Shown here piece after piece: positions 15,971-34,329 of a DNA stretch of 64,000 nucleotides (its first letter is position 1; every line of letters begins with the position of its first letter). The stretch is from the NCBI RefSeq assembly GCF_001976145.1, contig NZ_MOXD01000004.1, positions 124,482 through 188,481 of the forward strand, given 5' to 3'. Under the pieces are notes generated by a model. That model ran no database searches. It had not been told where the DNA came from and saw nothing but the letters and a program-made list of their open reading frames with translations. This DNA is from Serratia oryzae. Lineage in GTDB: Bacteria; Pseudomonadota; Gammaproteobacteria; Enterobacterales; Enterobacteriaceae. A program made the translations under genes and the position numbers.

Positions 15971-16411
15971 GCAGGGTCCTTTATTAGGTATAATGCCCCT
16001 GGTTTTTCAGGTTGCAGTGTCGTGGGTTGTACACGTTCACCCCGCTGGTGGGGCACGGACTTACCGCCTGGCTACAACTTGAAATCCATTGGGTATTATC
16101 CCGGTTCGTTGGTAAAGCCGAAATTCGGCCATCTTGCTTGCCCATCGTTGTGCAAAGTTAAGCTGCAGCAACGGATTTTCCCGGTTAAAGGTTGAACAGT
16201 TTCATTTTTTTGCGTTATTTCTTAATTTTGACTGCCTGAAGCTTAAAAGTAAAACCAATGGCATCATTGGTAGCAAAATGGCGGTAAGTTTTTGTAAAGA
16301 TGAGACGCATTGCGTCTGTTGCTTTAACATCACGGATAGATTTAGAGCCTGCCCAACCACCCTCATTAAGGCTGGCCCTTAGCAAGAGCGACCGGTAAAG
16401 GATCAATAAAC
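15971..16411. other. Divergent yrbG/mlaF intergenic region with a degenerate ERIC-like repeat
   Basis: 441 bp without a gene. 15990-16097 resembles a diverged ERIC: it has inner CACCCCGCTGGTGGGG arms, the TACAACTTGAAATCCA end and a terminal GGGTATT like the elements at 1.8 and 7.7 kb. 16100-16411 is AT-rich and should hold the mlaF promoter; I could not pick a reliable -35/-10 pair. Small ORFs here have no coding features I trust. Confidence 0.5.
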
Positions 16412-17227
16412 ATGCACCAGAAGGCAGATAATCTGGTCGAAGTGCGCGGTATGAGCTTCTCTCGCGGCGATCGGCTGATATTTGAAGACATCAATCTGAC
16501 GGTTCCCCGCGGCAAGGTGACAGCGATCATGGGGCCGTCGGGGATTGGGAAAACCACGCTATTACGCCTGATCGGTGGTCAGTTAGCGCCGGATCGCGGC
16601 GAGATTTGGTTTGATGGTGATAATATTCCCGCCTTATCGCGCCATCAGCTGTATGAATCGCGCAAGAAGATGAGCATGCTGTTCCAATCGGGAGCGCTGT
16701 TCACCGATCTGACGGTGTTTGAAAACGTGGCTTTTCCGCTGCGTGAACACAGCCGCCTGCCGGAGCTAATCCTGCGCAGCACGGTGCTGATGAAGCTTGA
16801 AGCCGTGGGGCTACGCGGTGCCGCTGAGCTGATGCCAAACGAGCTTTCTGGCGGGATGGCACGGCGTGCCGCACTGGCGCGGGCGATTGCGCTGGATCCG
16901 GCGTTGATCATGTTCGACGAGCCCTTTGTCGGCCAGGATCCCATTACGATGGGCGTGTTGGTGAAGCTGATTGATGAGCTGAATCATGCGCTGGGTATGA
17001 CTTGCATCGTGGTTTCACATGATGTGCCAGAGGTATTGAGCATTGCTGATTACGCCTATATCGTGGCGGATCACCATGTGATTGCCGAGGGTACGGCAGC
17101 GCAGTTGCAGAACAATCCTGATGCACGCGTGCGTCAGTTTCTGGATGGTATTGCCGACGGGCCGGTACCCTTCCGCTATCCGGCCAGTGATTATCAGACT
17201 GAGCTTCTAAGGAATGGGAGTAAATAA
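16412..17227 (+). CDS. mlaF: Phospholipid ABC transporter ATPase MlaF
   Basis: 271 residues. ATPase of the MlaFEDB inner-membrane complex that maintains outer-membrane lipid asymmetry by moving phospholipids to or from the periplasmic carrier MlaC. Walker [10 protein letters not shown], signature [10 protein letters not shown] and Walker [14 protein letters not shown] are intact, and the C-terminal extension that docks MlaB is present. First gene of mlaFEDCB. Confidence 0.97.
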   Translation: MHQKADNLVEVRGMSFSRGDRLIFEDINLTVPRGKVTAIMGPSGIGKTTLLRLIGGQLAPDRGEIWFDGDNIPALSRHQLYESRKKMSMLFQSGALFTDLTVFENVAFPLREHSRLPELILRSTVLMKLEAVGLRGAAELMPNELSGGMARRAALARAIALDPALIMFDEPFVGQDPITMGVLVKLIDELNHALGMTCIVVSHDVPEVLSIADYAYIVADHHVIAEGTAAQLQNNPDARVRQFLDGIADGPVPFRYPASDYQTELLRNGSK

Positions 17228-17231
17228 TTTC

Positions 17232-18014
17232 ATGTTTTTACAGGCGTTAGCGTCGTTAGGGCGCCGTGGCATCAACACCAGCGCCGCTTTTGGGCGCGCC
17301 GGGCTGATGCTGTTCCATGCGCTGATCGGGCGCCCGGAACCGCATAAGCAGTGGCCGCTGCTGATCAGGCAACTTTACAGCGTGGGTGTGCAGTCGTTAT
17401 TGATCATCATGGTTTCTGGCGTGTTTATCGGTATGGTTCTGGGGCTGCAAGGGTACATTGTTCTGACCACCTACAGCGCAGAAGCCAGCCTTGGCATGAT
17501 GGTGGCGCTGTCGCTGCTGCGTGAGCTGGGGCCGGTCGTGACCGCCCTGCTGTTTGCCGGCCGTGCCGGTTCTGCCTTGACCGCCGAGATCGGCTTGATG
17601 AAAGCCACAGAACAGCTCTCCAGCCTGGAAATGATGGCGGTCGATCCGCTGCGGCGCATCGTTGCTCCGCGTTTCTGGGCGGGATTAATCAGTATGCCGC
17701 TGCTGACGATCATTTTTGTGGCTGTCGGGATCTGGGGCGGATCGGTAGTGGGCGTGGACTGGAAAGGGATCGACAGCGGTTTCTTCTGGTCGGCGATGCA
17801 AGGGGCGGTTGAATGGCGCAAGGATTTGCTCAACTGCCTGATTAAGAGCGTGGTATTTGCCATTACCGTGACCTGGATTGCGATCTTCAACGGCTACGAT
17901 GCGGTGCCGACTTCTGAAGGGATTAGCCGGGCAACGACAAGGACCGTGGTACATTCGTCACTGGCGGTGTTGGGATTGGATTTTGTGCTGACTGCACTGA
18001 TGTTTGGGAATTGA
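17232..18014 (+). CDS. mlaE: Phospholipid transporter permease MlaE
   Basis: 260 residues starting at [10 protein letters not shown] (ATG 17232), which aligns with the E. coli start; the ATG at 17214 overlaps the mlaF stop and adds unconserved residues. Five to six membrane segments; conserved core [24 protein letters not shown] (read in two parts) typical of MlaE/YrbE permeases. Forms the dimeric membrane core of the Mla complex. Confidence 0.96.
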   Translation: MFLQALASLGRRGINTSAAFGRAGLMLFHALIGRPEPHKQWPLLIRQLYSVGVQSLLIIMVSGVFIGMVLGLQGYIVLTTYSAEASLGMMVALSLLRELGPVVTALLFAGRAGSALTAEIGLMKATEQLSSLEMMAVDPLRRIVAPRFWAGLISMPLLTIIFVAVGIWGGSVVGVDWKGIDSGFFWSAMQGAVEWRKDLLNCLIKSVVFAITVTWIAIFNGYDAVPTSEGISRATTRTVVHSSLAVLGLDFVLTALMFGN

Positions 18015-18018
18015 TTCG

Positions 18019-18561
18019 ATGCAAACGAAGAAGAGTGAAATCTGGGTTGGGGCGTTCATGCTGATTGCACTGTGTGCCATCGTCTTCCTCTGCCTGCAGG
18101 TGGCAAATATTAAGTCGATCGGTAATGAGCCGACTTACCGTATCTATGCCACCTTTGATAATATCGGTGGCTTGAAAGCGCGTTCACCGGTGAAGATCGG
18201 TGGGGTGGTGATTGGCCGGGTAGCGGAGATCTCGCTCGATCCGAAAACCTACACGCCGCGTGTGGCGCTGGATATTCAGAGTAAATATAACCAGATACCA
18301 GACACTAGTTCATTGGCGGTGCGTACCTCCGGCCTATTGGGGGAACAATATCTGGCGTTGAACATCGGTTTTGAAGATCCTGATATGGGCACCACCATTC
18401 TGAAAGATGGCGGAACCCTTCAGGACACCAAGTCAGCCATGGTGCTGGAAGATTTGATCGGCCAGTTCCTGTACAAGAGTGGCAGCCAGGATAGTGCGGG
18501 CAAACCGGCGGCTGCGGCACCGGCAGCCGATGCTGCTCCACAACCTGCCCCAAGTCATTAA
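18019..18561 (+). CDS. mlaD: Phospholipid-binding MCE protein MlaD
   Basis: 180 residues from the ATG at 18019 ([11 protein letters not shown]). One N-terminal membrane anchor (about 10-30) and a single MCE domain (about 38-117) that forms the hexameric ring through which lipid passes on the periplasmic side of MlaFE. The C-terminal tail is Ala/Pro-rich ([14 protein letters not shown]). Four bases after mlaE. Confidence 0.96.
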   Translation: MQTKKSEIWVGAFMLIALCAIVFLCLQVANIKSIGNEPTYRIYATFDNIGGLKARSPVKIGGVVIGRVAEISLDPKTYTPRVALDIQSKYNQIPDTSSLAVRTSGLLGEQYLALNIGFEDPDMGTTILKDGGTLQDTKSAMVLEDLIGQFLYKSGSQDSAGKPAAAAPAADAAPQPAPSH

Positions 18562-18575
18562 TAGAGGAAGCCTGC

Positions 18576-19205
18576 ATGTTTAAACGTTTACTGATGGTGG
18601 CTCTGCTGGTGGTTGCTCCGCTAGCGTCTGCGGTTGATCAGACCAATCCTTATAGCCTGATGCAGGATGCCGCGGATAAAACCTTCGCGCGCCTGAAAAC
18701 CGAACAGCCTAAAATCAAACAGGATCCCAACTACCTGCGCACCATCGTGCATGAGGAATTGATGCCGTTTGTGCAGGTGAAATACGCCGGTGCGCTGGTA
18801 TTGGGCCGTTACTACAAAGAGGCCTCCCCGGCACAGCGTGAGGCTTATTTTGCCGCTTTCCAGGCTTATCTGGAGCAGGCGTACGGCCAGGCTCTGGCGA
18901 TGTATCATGGCCAGACTTATCAGATTGAACCGGCGCAGCCTCTGGGAGATGCCGACATTGTCGCCATTCGTGTGACGATCATCGATAACGCGGGCCGCCC
19001 ACCGGTGCGCTTGGACTTCCAATGGCGAAAAAACAGCAAGACCGGCTATTGGCAGGCGTATGACATGATTGCCGAAGGCGTCAGCATGATCACCACCAAG
19101 CAGAATGAGTGGGCATCGACTCTGCGTACCAAAGGGGTTGATGGCCTGACTCAACAGTTGCTGGTTGCGGCGCAGCAGCCAATCACCTTGGATCAGAAAA
19201 ACTGA
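18576..19205 (+). CDS. mlaC: Periplasmic phospholipid carrier MlaC
   Basis: 209 residues. Signal peptide ending near PLASA (about residue 19), then a Tol_Tol_Ttg2-type fold that binds a phospholipid and shuttles it between the MlaA-porin complex and MlaFEDB. Overlaps mlaB by one base (TGATGG), so the last two genes are coupled. Confidence 0.96.
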   Translation: MFKRLLMVALLVVAPLASAVDQTNPYSLMQDAADKTFARLKTEQPKIKQDPNYLRTIVHEELMPFVQVKYAGALVLGRYYKEASPAQREAYFAAFQAYLEQAYGQALAMYHGQTYQIEPAQPLGDADIVAIRVTIIDNAGRPPVRLDFQWRKNSKTGYWQAYDMIAEGVSMITTKQNEWASTLRTKGVDGLTQQLLVAAQQPITLDQKN

Positions 19206-19507
19206 TGGCCGAAGCATTAAGCTGGGAATCACAACCGCCAATCCTGATTCTGCGCGGCGAACTGACGCGCGAAACCCTGCTGCCACTTTGGCAACAGCGT
19301 GAGGCACTGGTGGCGGATAAAGCCATCGTGGACGTGGCTCAGTTGCAGCGCGTTGACTCCTCCGGCCTGGCATTGCTGCTGCATTTGCGCGAACAGCAGC
19401 GCCAGCGGGGTGTCGAATTAAAAATTTCTGGCGTGACAGAGCGGTTGCAAACGCTGATTGCGCTTTACAATCTGCAAGCGATAATGCCTGCAGATACCGT
19501 CGCTTAG
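19205..19507 (+). CDS. mlaB: Mla complex STAS-domain subunit MlaB
   Basis: 100 residues, a single STAS domain with the conserved VDSSGLALLLHL motif (about 49-60). MlaB binds the MlaF C-terminus and is needed for assembly and activity of the transporter. Last gene of the operon and followed by an intrinsic terminator. Confidence 0.95.
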   Translation: MAEALSWESQPPILILRGELTRETLLPLWQQREALVADKAIVDVAQLQRVDSSGLALLLHLREQQRQRGVELKISGVTERLQTLIALYNLQAIMPADTVA

Positions 19508-19532
19508 CCCGCTTTAGGCTGGTTTTATGTTG

Positions 19533-19562
19533 AAAGCCCCTGTTGCCCAGGGGCTTTTTCTT
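19533..19562 (+). terminator. Intrinsic terminator after mlaB
   Basis: AAAGCCCCTG and CAGGGGCTTTTTC form a strong stem followed by T residues, 25 bases past the mlaB stop. Confidence 0.9.
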
Positions 19563-19635
19563 TAGTTTAAGAAAGCGTCGGATTCCACTAAGATACTAGG
19601 TTGATAACGATCCTTTTGATACAGAACTGGATACT

Positions 19636-21206
<1,571 letters not shown>

Positions 21207-21231
21207 GGCTGCGTTTGGCCTAGAAAATGAG

Positions 21232-21253
21232 AGCCCGGGAAACCGGGCTTTTA
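21232..21253 (+). terminator. Intrinsic terminator between convergent murA and degS
   Basis: AGCCCGG-GAAA-CCGGGCT with TTTTAG following. It overlaps the stop codon of degS on the other strand, where the T tract is weaker. Confidence 0.85.
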
Positions 21254-22309
21254 GCTATTATCTTCCGGGAACTCACCCACCGTCATTTTCAGCGTCAGGC
21301 GTTGGCCTTCACGCAGTACCACAACCGGGATCTCGGTCCCTGGGCGAATTTCAGCCACTTGATCCATGGTTTCCAGCACGGCCACGGCCGGTTTATTATC
21401 GACGTTGATAATGATGTCGTTGATATGGAAGCCTGCGTTGGCGGCTGGCCCATTGGGCGTGAGTTCGGTGACGATAATGCCTTGCAGACGATCGATACCG
21501 CTATTGGAAGTGCGCACCGGAATAATCTCTTTCCCCTGAATACCAAAGTAACCGCGGATCACTCGGCCATCGCGGATCAGCTTATCCATGATCTTGGTTG
21601 CCAGCGCCGTTGGAATAGCGAAGCCTAACCCTTCCGGTGTTTCCCCATCGGTCACCTTGTCATAAGTCAGGGTATTGATGCCCATCAGTTCACCCAGTGA
21701 ATTGACCAACGCACCGCCGGAGTTGCCACGGTTGATCGAGGCATCGGTTTGCAGGAAGGTTTGCCGCCCGGTGGTGCTAAGGCTGATGCGGCCAGTGGCA
21801 CTGATAATCCCCTGAGTCACGGTTTGCCCCAGGTTGTAAGGGTTGCCGATCGCCAGCACTACATCGCCGATATGCGCCGGACGTTGGCTATTGATCGGGA
21901 TCACCGGCAAGTTACCGGGATCGATTTTCAGCACCGCCAAATCAGTCAGGCTGTCGGAACCCACCAGCAGTGCCTCATAACGGCGGCCATCCTGCAGCAC
22001 CACGGTAATCAGTTGGGCATCTTTGATCACATGGCGATTGGTAATGATGTAGCCGCGATCGTTCATGATCACACCGGAACCTAACGACAGCACGTTGGCT
22101 GTGCCACTCATATTGCGGTTATAGATATTCACCACCGCAGGCGCTGCGCGGCGTACGCCGGTATTGTAGCTGGCAGGGATTTCGTCGCTGGTGTTTCCAG
22201 GTTTGCTGGCGAAAATATTACTGGAAGAACGCAGCACGGGCAGGGCAACCAACAACAGGCCAGCGACAATCAAACCAATAACAACTGAACGCAAAAGCTT
22301 AGCAAACAT
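21251..22309 (-). CDS. degS: Outer-membrane-stress sensor protease DegS
   Basis: 352 residues. One N-terminal membrane anchor (about 7-27), a trypsin-like protease domain with the catalytic Ser in NRGNSGGAL and one PDZ domain (about 258-345). In the periplasm its PDZ senses misfolded porin C-termini and DegS then cuts RseA to release sigma-E. Downstream of degQ by 89 bp on the same strand. Confidence 0.96.
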   Translation of the reverse strand: MFAKLLRSVVIGLIVAGLLLVALPVLRSSSNIFASKPGNTSDEIPASYNTGVRRAAPAVVNIYNRNMSGTANVLSLGSGVIMNDRGYIITNRHVIKDAQLITVVLQDGRRYEALLVGSDSLTDLAVLKIDPGNLPVIPINSQRPAHIGDVVLAIGNPYNLGQTVTQGIISATGRISLSTTGRQTFLQTDASINRGNSGGALVNSLGELMGINTLTYDKVTDGETPEGLGFAIPTALATKIMDKLIRDGRVIRGYFGIQGKEIIPVRTSNSGIDRLQGIIVTELTPNGPAANAGFHINDIIINVDNKPAVAVLETMDQVAEIRPGTEIPVVVLREGQRLTLKMTVGEFPEDNS

Positions 22310-22398
22310 GGGGTTTTAATATGCTAAATGGATGGTAAATGGAGGATAGCATGAGTTAACCGGGGGCAGTATGTTACCGCACCCGGTTTTGAGACAAA

Positions 22399-23772
22399 TT
22401 AACGCATTAACAGATAAATGTTTTCATTGCCGCGCATGATGCTCAATGCCGTAACGGCTGGCTTGGTGTCGAGCAGTTTGCGTAATGCCGCGATGTCCTC
22501 AATCCGTTCACGATTGACACCGATGATCACATCCCCTTTCTGCAGGCCAATCTGGGCGGCCGGAGTGCCTTTCTCGACGTTCTCAATCTTCACGCCTTTC
22601 TCACCGCCTGGCAGAGCACCGTTACTGAGAGATGCCCCTTGCAGCGCAGGAGAGAGCGTCTCGGCATTGGTAGAGGCGCTTTCGCTGTTTTCCAGGGTGA
22701 CCGACACTTCCATCGGTTTACCCTCACGCAGCAGACCCACTTTGATGGTGGTACCTGGTGCAGTGGTGCCGACTTTGGCGCGCAGCTCAGCAAAACTGCT
22801 GATCGGCTTGCCTTCAATAGAAACCAGAATGTCACCGGCTTTGATACCCGCTTTGGCGGCGGCAGATTTTGGCAACACTTCGCTGACGAAGGCACCGCGT
22901 TGCACGTCGGTATTAAAGGCTTTCCCCATATCGGCGGTCATTTCACTGCCTTTGATGCCCAACAGGCCGCGTTTGACTTCGCCAAACTCAATCAGTTGCT
23001 TACTCAGGCTCTGCGCCATATTGCTGGGGATCGCGAAACCGATACCGATATTGCCCCCGCCCGGAGCCAGAATTGCGGTGTTGATACCGATCAGTTCACC
23101 GTTGAGGTTAACCAGCGCACCGCCGGAATTACCACGGTTGATGGAGGCATCGGTCTGGATGAAGTTTTCCAGCCCTTCCAGGCTCAGGCCGCTGCGGCCT
23201 AAGGCAGAGATAATGCCGGAGGTTGCCGTCTGGCCGAGGCCGAAGGGGTTACCAACGGCGACGGCGAAGTCACCTACGCGCAGTTTGTCGGAATCTGCCA
23301 CTTTTACCGCAGTCAGATTTTTTGCACCGCTGACCTGCAACAGGGCAATGTCGGATTGCTCATCACGGCCAAGCAGCTTGGCCTCATATTCACGGCCATC
23401 GTTAAGCTGGATGCTGATCTTGTCGGCGTTGCTGATGACGTGGTTGTTGGTCAGAATATAACCTTTTTCCGCATCAATAATCACACCGGAACCCAGGCCT
23501 TCAAAAGGACGCGAGCTTTGCCGCTGTGATGGCATGTTGGGGCCAAAGAAGAATTTAAACTCTTCCGGCAATTGCTGCTGGCGTTGTACCTGGGTGCCTT
23601 CCACACGCACGCTCACCACGGCGGGCAGGACTTTTTCCAGCATTGGTGCCAGGCTTGGCAGCGGTTGCCCCTCAACGGCAACCGGCATGGCTGCGTTGGC
23701 TACGGGTGCAGAAGCCAGCGTTAGACTCATGCTCATTGCTAACGCGCTAAGAATTAATGATTTTTTCTTCAT
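22399..23772 (-). CDS. degQ: Periplasmic serine endoprotease DegQ
   Basis: 457 residues from the ATG at 23772 (MKKKSLIL); six upstream residues in the longer frame are not part of a signal peptide. Signal peptide ends near VANAA, followed by a protease domain (catalytic Ser in NRGNSGGALVN) and two PDZ domains. Adjacency to degS and the length near 455 favour DegQ over DegP. It degrades and chaperones misfolded envelope proteins. Confidence 0.93.
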   Translation of the reverse strand: MKKKSLILSALAMSMSLTLASAPVANAAMPVAVEGQPLPSLAPMLEKVLPAVVSVRVEGTQVQRQQQLPEEFKFFFGPNMPSQRQSSRPFEGLGSGVIIDAEKGYILTNNHVISNADKISIQLNDGREYEAKLLGRDEQSDIALLQVSGAKNLTAVKVADSDKLRVGDFAVAVGNPFGLGQTATSGIISALGRSGLSLEGLENFIQTDASINRGNSGGALVNLNGELIGINTAILAPGGGNIGIGFAIPSNMAQSLSKQLIEFGEVKRGLLGIKGSEMTADMGKAFNTDVQRGAFVSEVLPKSAAAKAGIKAGDILVSIEGKPISSFAELRAKVGTTAPGTTIKVGLLREGKPMEVSVTLENSESASTNAETLSPALQGASLSNGALPGGEKGVKIENVEKGTPAAQIGLQKGDVIIGVNRERIEDIAALRKLLDTKPAVTALSIMRGNENIYLLMR

Positions 23773-23925
23773 TGATAATAACTCTCTCAATACCTGCCGG
23801 TGAAATTCTGATGATAAAGCAATAGCGATACCCGTGTAAGACTGTGAATTTGCGTGAAAAGTTCACTTAATCGTCAGTAGAAAGAATAGCGCAGATGCAG
23901 GGGGTAAGGCGTGGAGAAGATCAAC

Positions 23926-23956
23926 AAACCCGTGGGGTGAACCACGGGTTTGCATC
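23926..23956 (-). terminator. Hairpin after zapG
   Basis: CAAACCCGTGG and CCACGGGTTTG form an 11-bp stem with a short loop just downstream of the zapG stop on the minus strand, separating it from degQ. Confidence 0.75.
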
Positions 23957-23963
23957 AGAGAAA

Positions 23964-24365
23964 TTAATCGCGACGTGGCGTTGTGCCACGCAGCAGACCA
24001 GATGCCCCTTCAGAATAGTCACGCGGCATTTCTACCGGGGCCTGATCGTTATCGGCTTCCACTTCAGTCAGACGATAACGGAACGGATTGTCTTGGAGCG
24101 GCAGATCCGGCAGCAGGTTGTTGGAACTTTTCGCCATATGCTGATAGAGCAGGCGATAGTCGCGCGCCATGTTGTCCAACAGTTCGGCACTGCGGGCAAA
24201 GTGGCCAACCAGTTCCTGACGGTATTCCTCGAGCTCGGTTTTGCTTTTATCCAACTCGCTTTGCAGCTCTTGTTGTTGACGTAATTTACGGTTACCAAAA
24301 CGCATCGCTACCGCACCAATCACGATACCGACAACCAAACCAATCAGCGCATACTCCCAGGTCAT
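23964..24365 (-). CDS. zapG: Cell division/envelope protein ZapG (YhcB, DUF1043)
   Basis: 133 residues. One N-terminal membrane segment (about 5-23, YALIGLVVGIVIGAVAM), a coiled coil (about 27-75) and an acidic, proline-containing tail. In E. coli YhcB/ZapG links cell division, peptidoglycan and phospholipid synthesis. Upstream of degQ and divergent from zapE. Confidence 0.93.
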   Translation of the reverse strand: MTWEYALIGLVVGIVIGAVAMRFGNRKLRQQQELQSELDKSKTELEEYRQELVGHFARSAELLDNMARDYRLLYQHMAKSSNNLLPDLPLQDNPFRYRLTEVEADNDQAPVEMPRDYSEGASGLLRGTTPRRD

Positions 24366-24597
24366 GATGACTCCTATTGTGACTTCGTTGTTCCGCAGGG
24401 ATTTTTCACTTAATAATGTTCACTATAACCGTTAACCTTGTCTGAGTGGAATCCTGATAAACCGTTACCGAACGTTTGCCGGGTTTTTTCTCTGGCCACA
24501 GCGTGGGTAAATGTGGCGATCAGGGGGCGAAGCAGCTGCGAAACGCCGCGAAAATTTGCAAAATAAATTCTCAGAATTCTTAGGGATCTTCGAATAA

Positions 24598-25725
24598 ATG
24601 CAGGCACAGTCACCGTTATCACGCTACCAGCAGGCGCTGGATGCGGGGGAATACCAGGCCGATGCGGTTCAGCGTCAGGCCGTTACGCAGTTGGATCAGA
24701 TCTATCAGGCGTTGCTGCAGGTACCGGCTCAAGGCGCAACGGCGGGCGGTTTACGCGGCAAGTTCAGCCGACTGTGGGGCAAAAACAGCACAACGCTGAA
24801 CCCGCGCCCGGTGCAAGGATTGTATATGTGGGGCGGCGTTGGCCGTGGCAAAACCTGGCTGATGGATCTGTTTTTCCACAGCTTGCCGGGCGAACGCAAG
24901 CTGCGGCTGCATTTCCACCGTTTTATGCTGCGGGTGCACGAAGAACTGACCGAATTGCAGGGCCATGAAAATCCGCTGGAGATCGTGGCCGATGGCTTCA
25001 AAGCACAGGCCGATGTGTTGTGCTTTGATGAATTTTTCGTTTCGGATATCACCGACGCGATGCTGCTGGCAACGCTGTTGCAGGCGCTGTTTGCGCGCGG
25101 GATCACGCTGGTGGCCACGTCCAATATCCTGCCGGACAACCTCTATCATAACGGTTTGCAGCGGGCGCGATTCCTGCCCGCCATCGCCTTGATCAAAGAA
25201 TATTGTGACGTGATGAACGTCGATGCCGGTATTGATTATCGCTTGCGCACCTTGACACAGGCGCACCTGTATCTGACACCGCTCACCCCACAGACGCAAA
25301 GCGCGATGGACCAGATCTTTTTGAAGCTGGCCGGCAGAGCGGGTGAAGATGCGCCGGTGTTGCAGATCAACCATCGGCCATTAGCGACGATCCGCGCGGT
25401 AGAAGGGGTGTTGGCAGTGGATTTTCACACGCTGTGCGAAGATGCGCGCAGCCAGTTGGATTATATTGCGCTGTCGCGCCTGTATCACAGCGTGATGCTG
25501 TATAACGTGCGCATTATGGGGCCGCTGAAGGAGAATACCGCCCGCCGTTTTCTGGCACTGGTGGATGAATTTTATGAGCGCCATGTCAAGCTGGTGATTA
25601 CCGCTGAGGCATCGATGTTCGAGATTTATCAGGGTGAGCGGCTGAAGTTTGAATTCCAGCGCTGTTTGTCGCGTTTGCAGGAGATGCAGAGTGAAGAGTA
25701 TCTGAAGCTGCCTCACTTGCCATAA
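24598..25725 (+). CDS. zapE: Cell division AFG1-family ATPase ZapE
   Basis: 375 residues, P-loop ATPase (formerly YhcM) recruited late to the division ring, where it modulates FtsZ polymers. Walker A GGVGRGKT (about 79-86), Walker B LCFDEFFVSD (about 141-150) and the arginine-containing sensor region VATSNILPDNLY are visible. The first codon follows a long divergent intergenic region with zapG. Confidence 0.96.
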   Translation: MQAQSPLSRYQQALDAGEYQADAVQRQAVTQLDQIYQALLQVPAQGATAGGLRGKFSRLWGKNSTTLNPRPVQGLYMWGGVGRGKTWLMDLFFHSLPGERKLRLHFHRFMLRVHEELTELQGHENPLEIVADGFKAQADVLCFDEFFVSDITDAMLLATLLQALFARGITLVATSNILPDNLYHNGLQRARFLPAIALIKEYCDVMNVDAGIDYRLRTLTQAHLYLTPLTPQTQSAMDQIFLKLAGRAGEDAPVLQINHRPLATIRAVEGVLAVDFHTLCEDARSQLDYIALSRLYHSVMLYNVRIMGPLKENTARRFLALVDEFYERHVKLVITAEASMFEIYQGERLKFEFQRCLSRLQEMQSEEYLKLPHLP

Positions 25726-25748
25726 ATCGCGGTTTGCCTCAAAAACTG

Positions 25749-25778
25749 TTCGATCTTTGTGGGCGACTTCTCTATAAT
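25749..25778 (+). promoter_or_regulatory. Candidate rplM-rpsI promoter
   Basis: A perfect TATAAT (25773-25778) is preceded 18 bases upstream by TTCGAT. It lies 168 bp before the rplM start, in the position expected for the ribosomal-protein operon promoter. Confidence 0.6.
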
Positions 25779-25784
25779 CCTGCG

Positions 25785-26782
<998 letters not shown>

Positions 26783-27172
26783 TTCTTGCTGCCTCGGCAG
26801 TGCGTTTTACGCGAAAAACCCGGTGCCTCACCGGGTTTTTTTATGCCTGAAATTCCTTGAAACTTCATGGAAATCTGCGGCCTGGCTGACAATTCAACAT
26901 GAAATCGCCGCATGGTCCCCACAAGAGAGTCAAAATCTGGTAAACTATGACCCACTTTTGCGCCTGTTCGCCGTGCAGTTGCTGTCAGTCTACCTCCGAG
27001 GCCCGTTTCTCGACCTAAGGTTTATCTGCGAACTGCAGGCTTGCGGTCAAGACTATTCAGAATAGCAGCCTGATGGGCCCAATAGATTTCAAGCCGCGGC
27101 AAGATGCCAACTTGAAAGACAAAGGGAAGTTGGCTATTCGCAGTATTTTCTAGATAACACTTGGAGGTTTTC
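26783..27172. other. rpsI-sspA intergenic region (390 bp)
   Basis: After the rpsI terminator there is no convincing gene. TAAACTAT at 26941 is a plausible sspA -10 element, which would give a leader of over 200 bases. 27087-27117 holds an inverted repeat TTTCAAG-N17-CTTGAAA resembling ERIC ends but without an ERIC core. AGGAGG-like TGGAGG precedes the sspA ATG. Confidence 0.5.
26815..26842 (+). terminator. Intrinsic terminator after rpsI
   Basis: AACCCGGTG-CCT-CACCGGGTT with seven T residues after it, 33 bases past the rpsI stop. Confidence 0.95.
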
Positions 27173-27814
27173 ATGGCTGTCGCTGCCAACAAACGTTCGG
27201 TAATGACGCTGTTTTCTGGCCCGACCGACATCTTTAGCCATCAAGTACGTATCGTACTGGCGGAGAAAGGTGTCAGCGTCGAGATCGAGCAGGTTGAACC
27301 GGATAACCTGCCGCAGGATCTGATTGACCTCAATCCTTACCAAACGGTACCTACGCTGGTCGATCGCGAACTGACGCTGTACGAGTCCCGCATCATCATG
27401 GAATACCTTGATGAGCGTTTCCCGCACCCACCGCTGATGCCGGTTTATCCGGTTGCGCGTGGCGAAAGCCGCCTGATGATGCTGCGTATCGAGAAAAACT
27501 GGTACTCGCTGATGTATAAAATCGAGCAGAGTAACGGTCAGGAAGCCGAGTCAGCACGCCGTCAACTGCGCGAAGAGCTGCTGGCAATCGCGCCAATCTT
27601 CGGTCAGACGCCATATTTCATGAGCGAAGAGTTCAGCCTGGTGGATTGCTACCTGGCACCGTTGCTGTGGCGTTTGCCGCAACTGGGTATTGAGTTGAGC
27701 GGTGTGGGTTCTAAAGAGCTGAAAGGCTACATGACCCGTGTGTTCGAGCGTGATGCATTCCTGGCCTCCCTGACCGAAGCCGAGCGCGAAATGCGCCTGC
27801 AAACCCGGGGTTAA
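27173..27814 (+). CDS. sspA: Stringent starvation protein A
   Basis: 213 residues from ATG 27173 with TGGAGG upstream. GST-fold protein without GST activity that binds RNA polymerase and helps stationary-phase and acid-tolerance gene expression, partly by lowering H-NS. Conserved surface block (HPPLMPVYPVARGESRL) that contacts polymerase is intact. Five bases before sspB. Confidence 0.97.
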   Translation: MAVAANKRSVMTLFSGPTDIFSHQVRIVLAEKGVSVEIEQVEPDNLPQDLIDLNPYQTVPTLVDRELTLYESRIIMEYLDERFPHPPLMPVYPVARGESRLMMLRIEKNWYSLMYKIEQSNGQEAESARRQLREELLAIAPIFGQTPYFMSEEFSLVDCYLAPLLWRLPQLGIELSGVGSKELKGYMTRVFERDAFLASLTEAEREMRLQTRG

Positions 27815-27819
27815 ACGTC

Positions 27820-28317
27820 ATGGATATGTCTCAGATGACCCCGCGCCGCCCTTATCTGCTGCGGGCATTCTATGACTGGTTGCTGGATAACCAACTCACC
27901 CCGCATCTGGTGGTGGATGTTATGCGCCCTGATGTCCAGGTGCCAATGGAGTTTGCCCGTGATGGCCAGATAGTGCTGAACATCGCGCCGCGCGCCGTCG
28001 GTAACCTGCAGTTGGGCGATAATGACGTGAGTTTCAACGCCCGTTTTGGTGGGGTGCCGCGTCAGGTGTTGGTGCCAATGGCCGCCGTACTGGCGATCTA
28101 TGCACGTGAAAACGGCGCAGGTACCATGTTCGAGCCTGAAGCTGCCTATGAAACGGAAAGGGCTTTCGAAGGCCTGGATAATCAAACCGGTTCTTCAGAA
28201 AATCTGATGTCAGTGATCGACGGCGATCGTCAGGACCACCATGACGATCATGGCCCTGATGATGAACCGCCGCAGCCGCCACGCGGTGGCCGCCCGGCGT
28301 TGCGCGTCGTGAAGTAA
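27820..28317 (+). CDS. sspB: ClpXP protease specificity-enhancing factor SspB
   Basis: 165 residues. An N-terminal dimeric domain binds the ssrA tag (LLRAFYDWLLDNQLTPHLVV), an acidic flexible linker follows (about 115-153, rich in Asp/His), and the C-terminal tail GRPALRVVK is the ClpX-docking motif. Delivers ssrA-tagged proteins and RseA fragments to ClpXP. Confidence 0.98.
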   Translation: MDMSQMTPRRPYLLRAFYDWLLDNQLTPHLVVDVMRPDVQVPMEFARDGQIVLNIAPRAVGNLQLGDNDVSFNARFGGVPRQVLVPMAAVLAIYARENGAGTMFEPEAAYETERAFEGLDNQTGSSENLMSVIDGDRQDHHDDHGPDDEPPQPPRGGRPALRVVK

Positions 28318-28331
28318 CTGCGTCAGCAGGA

Positions 28332-28361
28332 TAAAAAGGTACAGCATGCTGTGCCTTTTTT
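28332..28361 (+). terminator. Intrinsic terminator after sspB
   Basis: AAAAAGGTACAGC and GCTGTGCCTTTTTT form a 13-bp stem with one G-T wobble and a T tract, 15 bases past sspB. Confidence 0.9.
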
Positions 28362-28390
28362 GTTGCCCAGCGTTTGGACGTTTGCCAAAA

Positions 28391-28416
28391 AATAAAGGGC
28401 CAGCATGCTGGCCCCT
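28391..28416 (-). terminator. Intrinsic terminator after gltD
   Basis: On the minus strand GGGCCAGC-ATGC-type stem (GGGCCAGCATGCTGGCCC) is followed by TTTATTTTTT, 22 bases past the gltD stop. Confidence 0.9.
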
Positions 28417-28438
28417 TGGAATCACACAGAGGAGTTAC

Positions 28439-34329
<5,891 letters not shown>

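Noticed and set aside
26950-27172. A full ERIC element upstream of sspA
   Set aside because: Only a TTTCAAG/CTTGAAA dyad is present; the diagnostic CCCCAG/CTGGGG core is missing.
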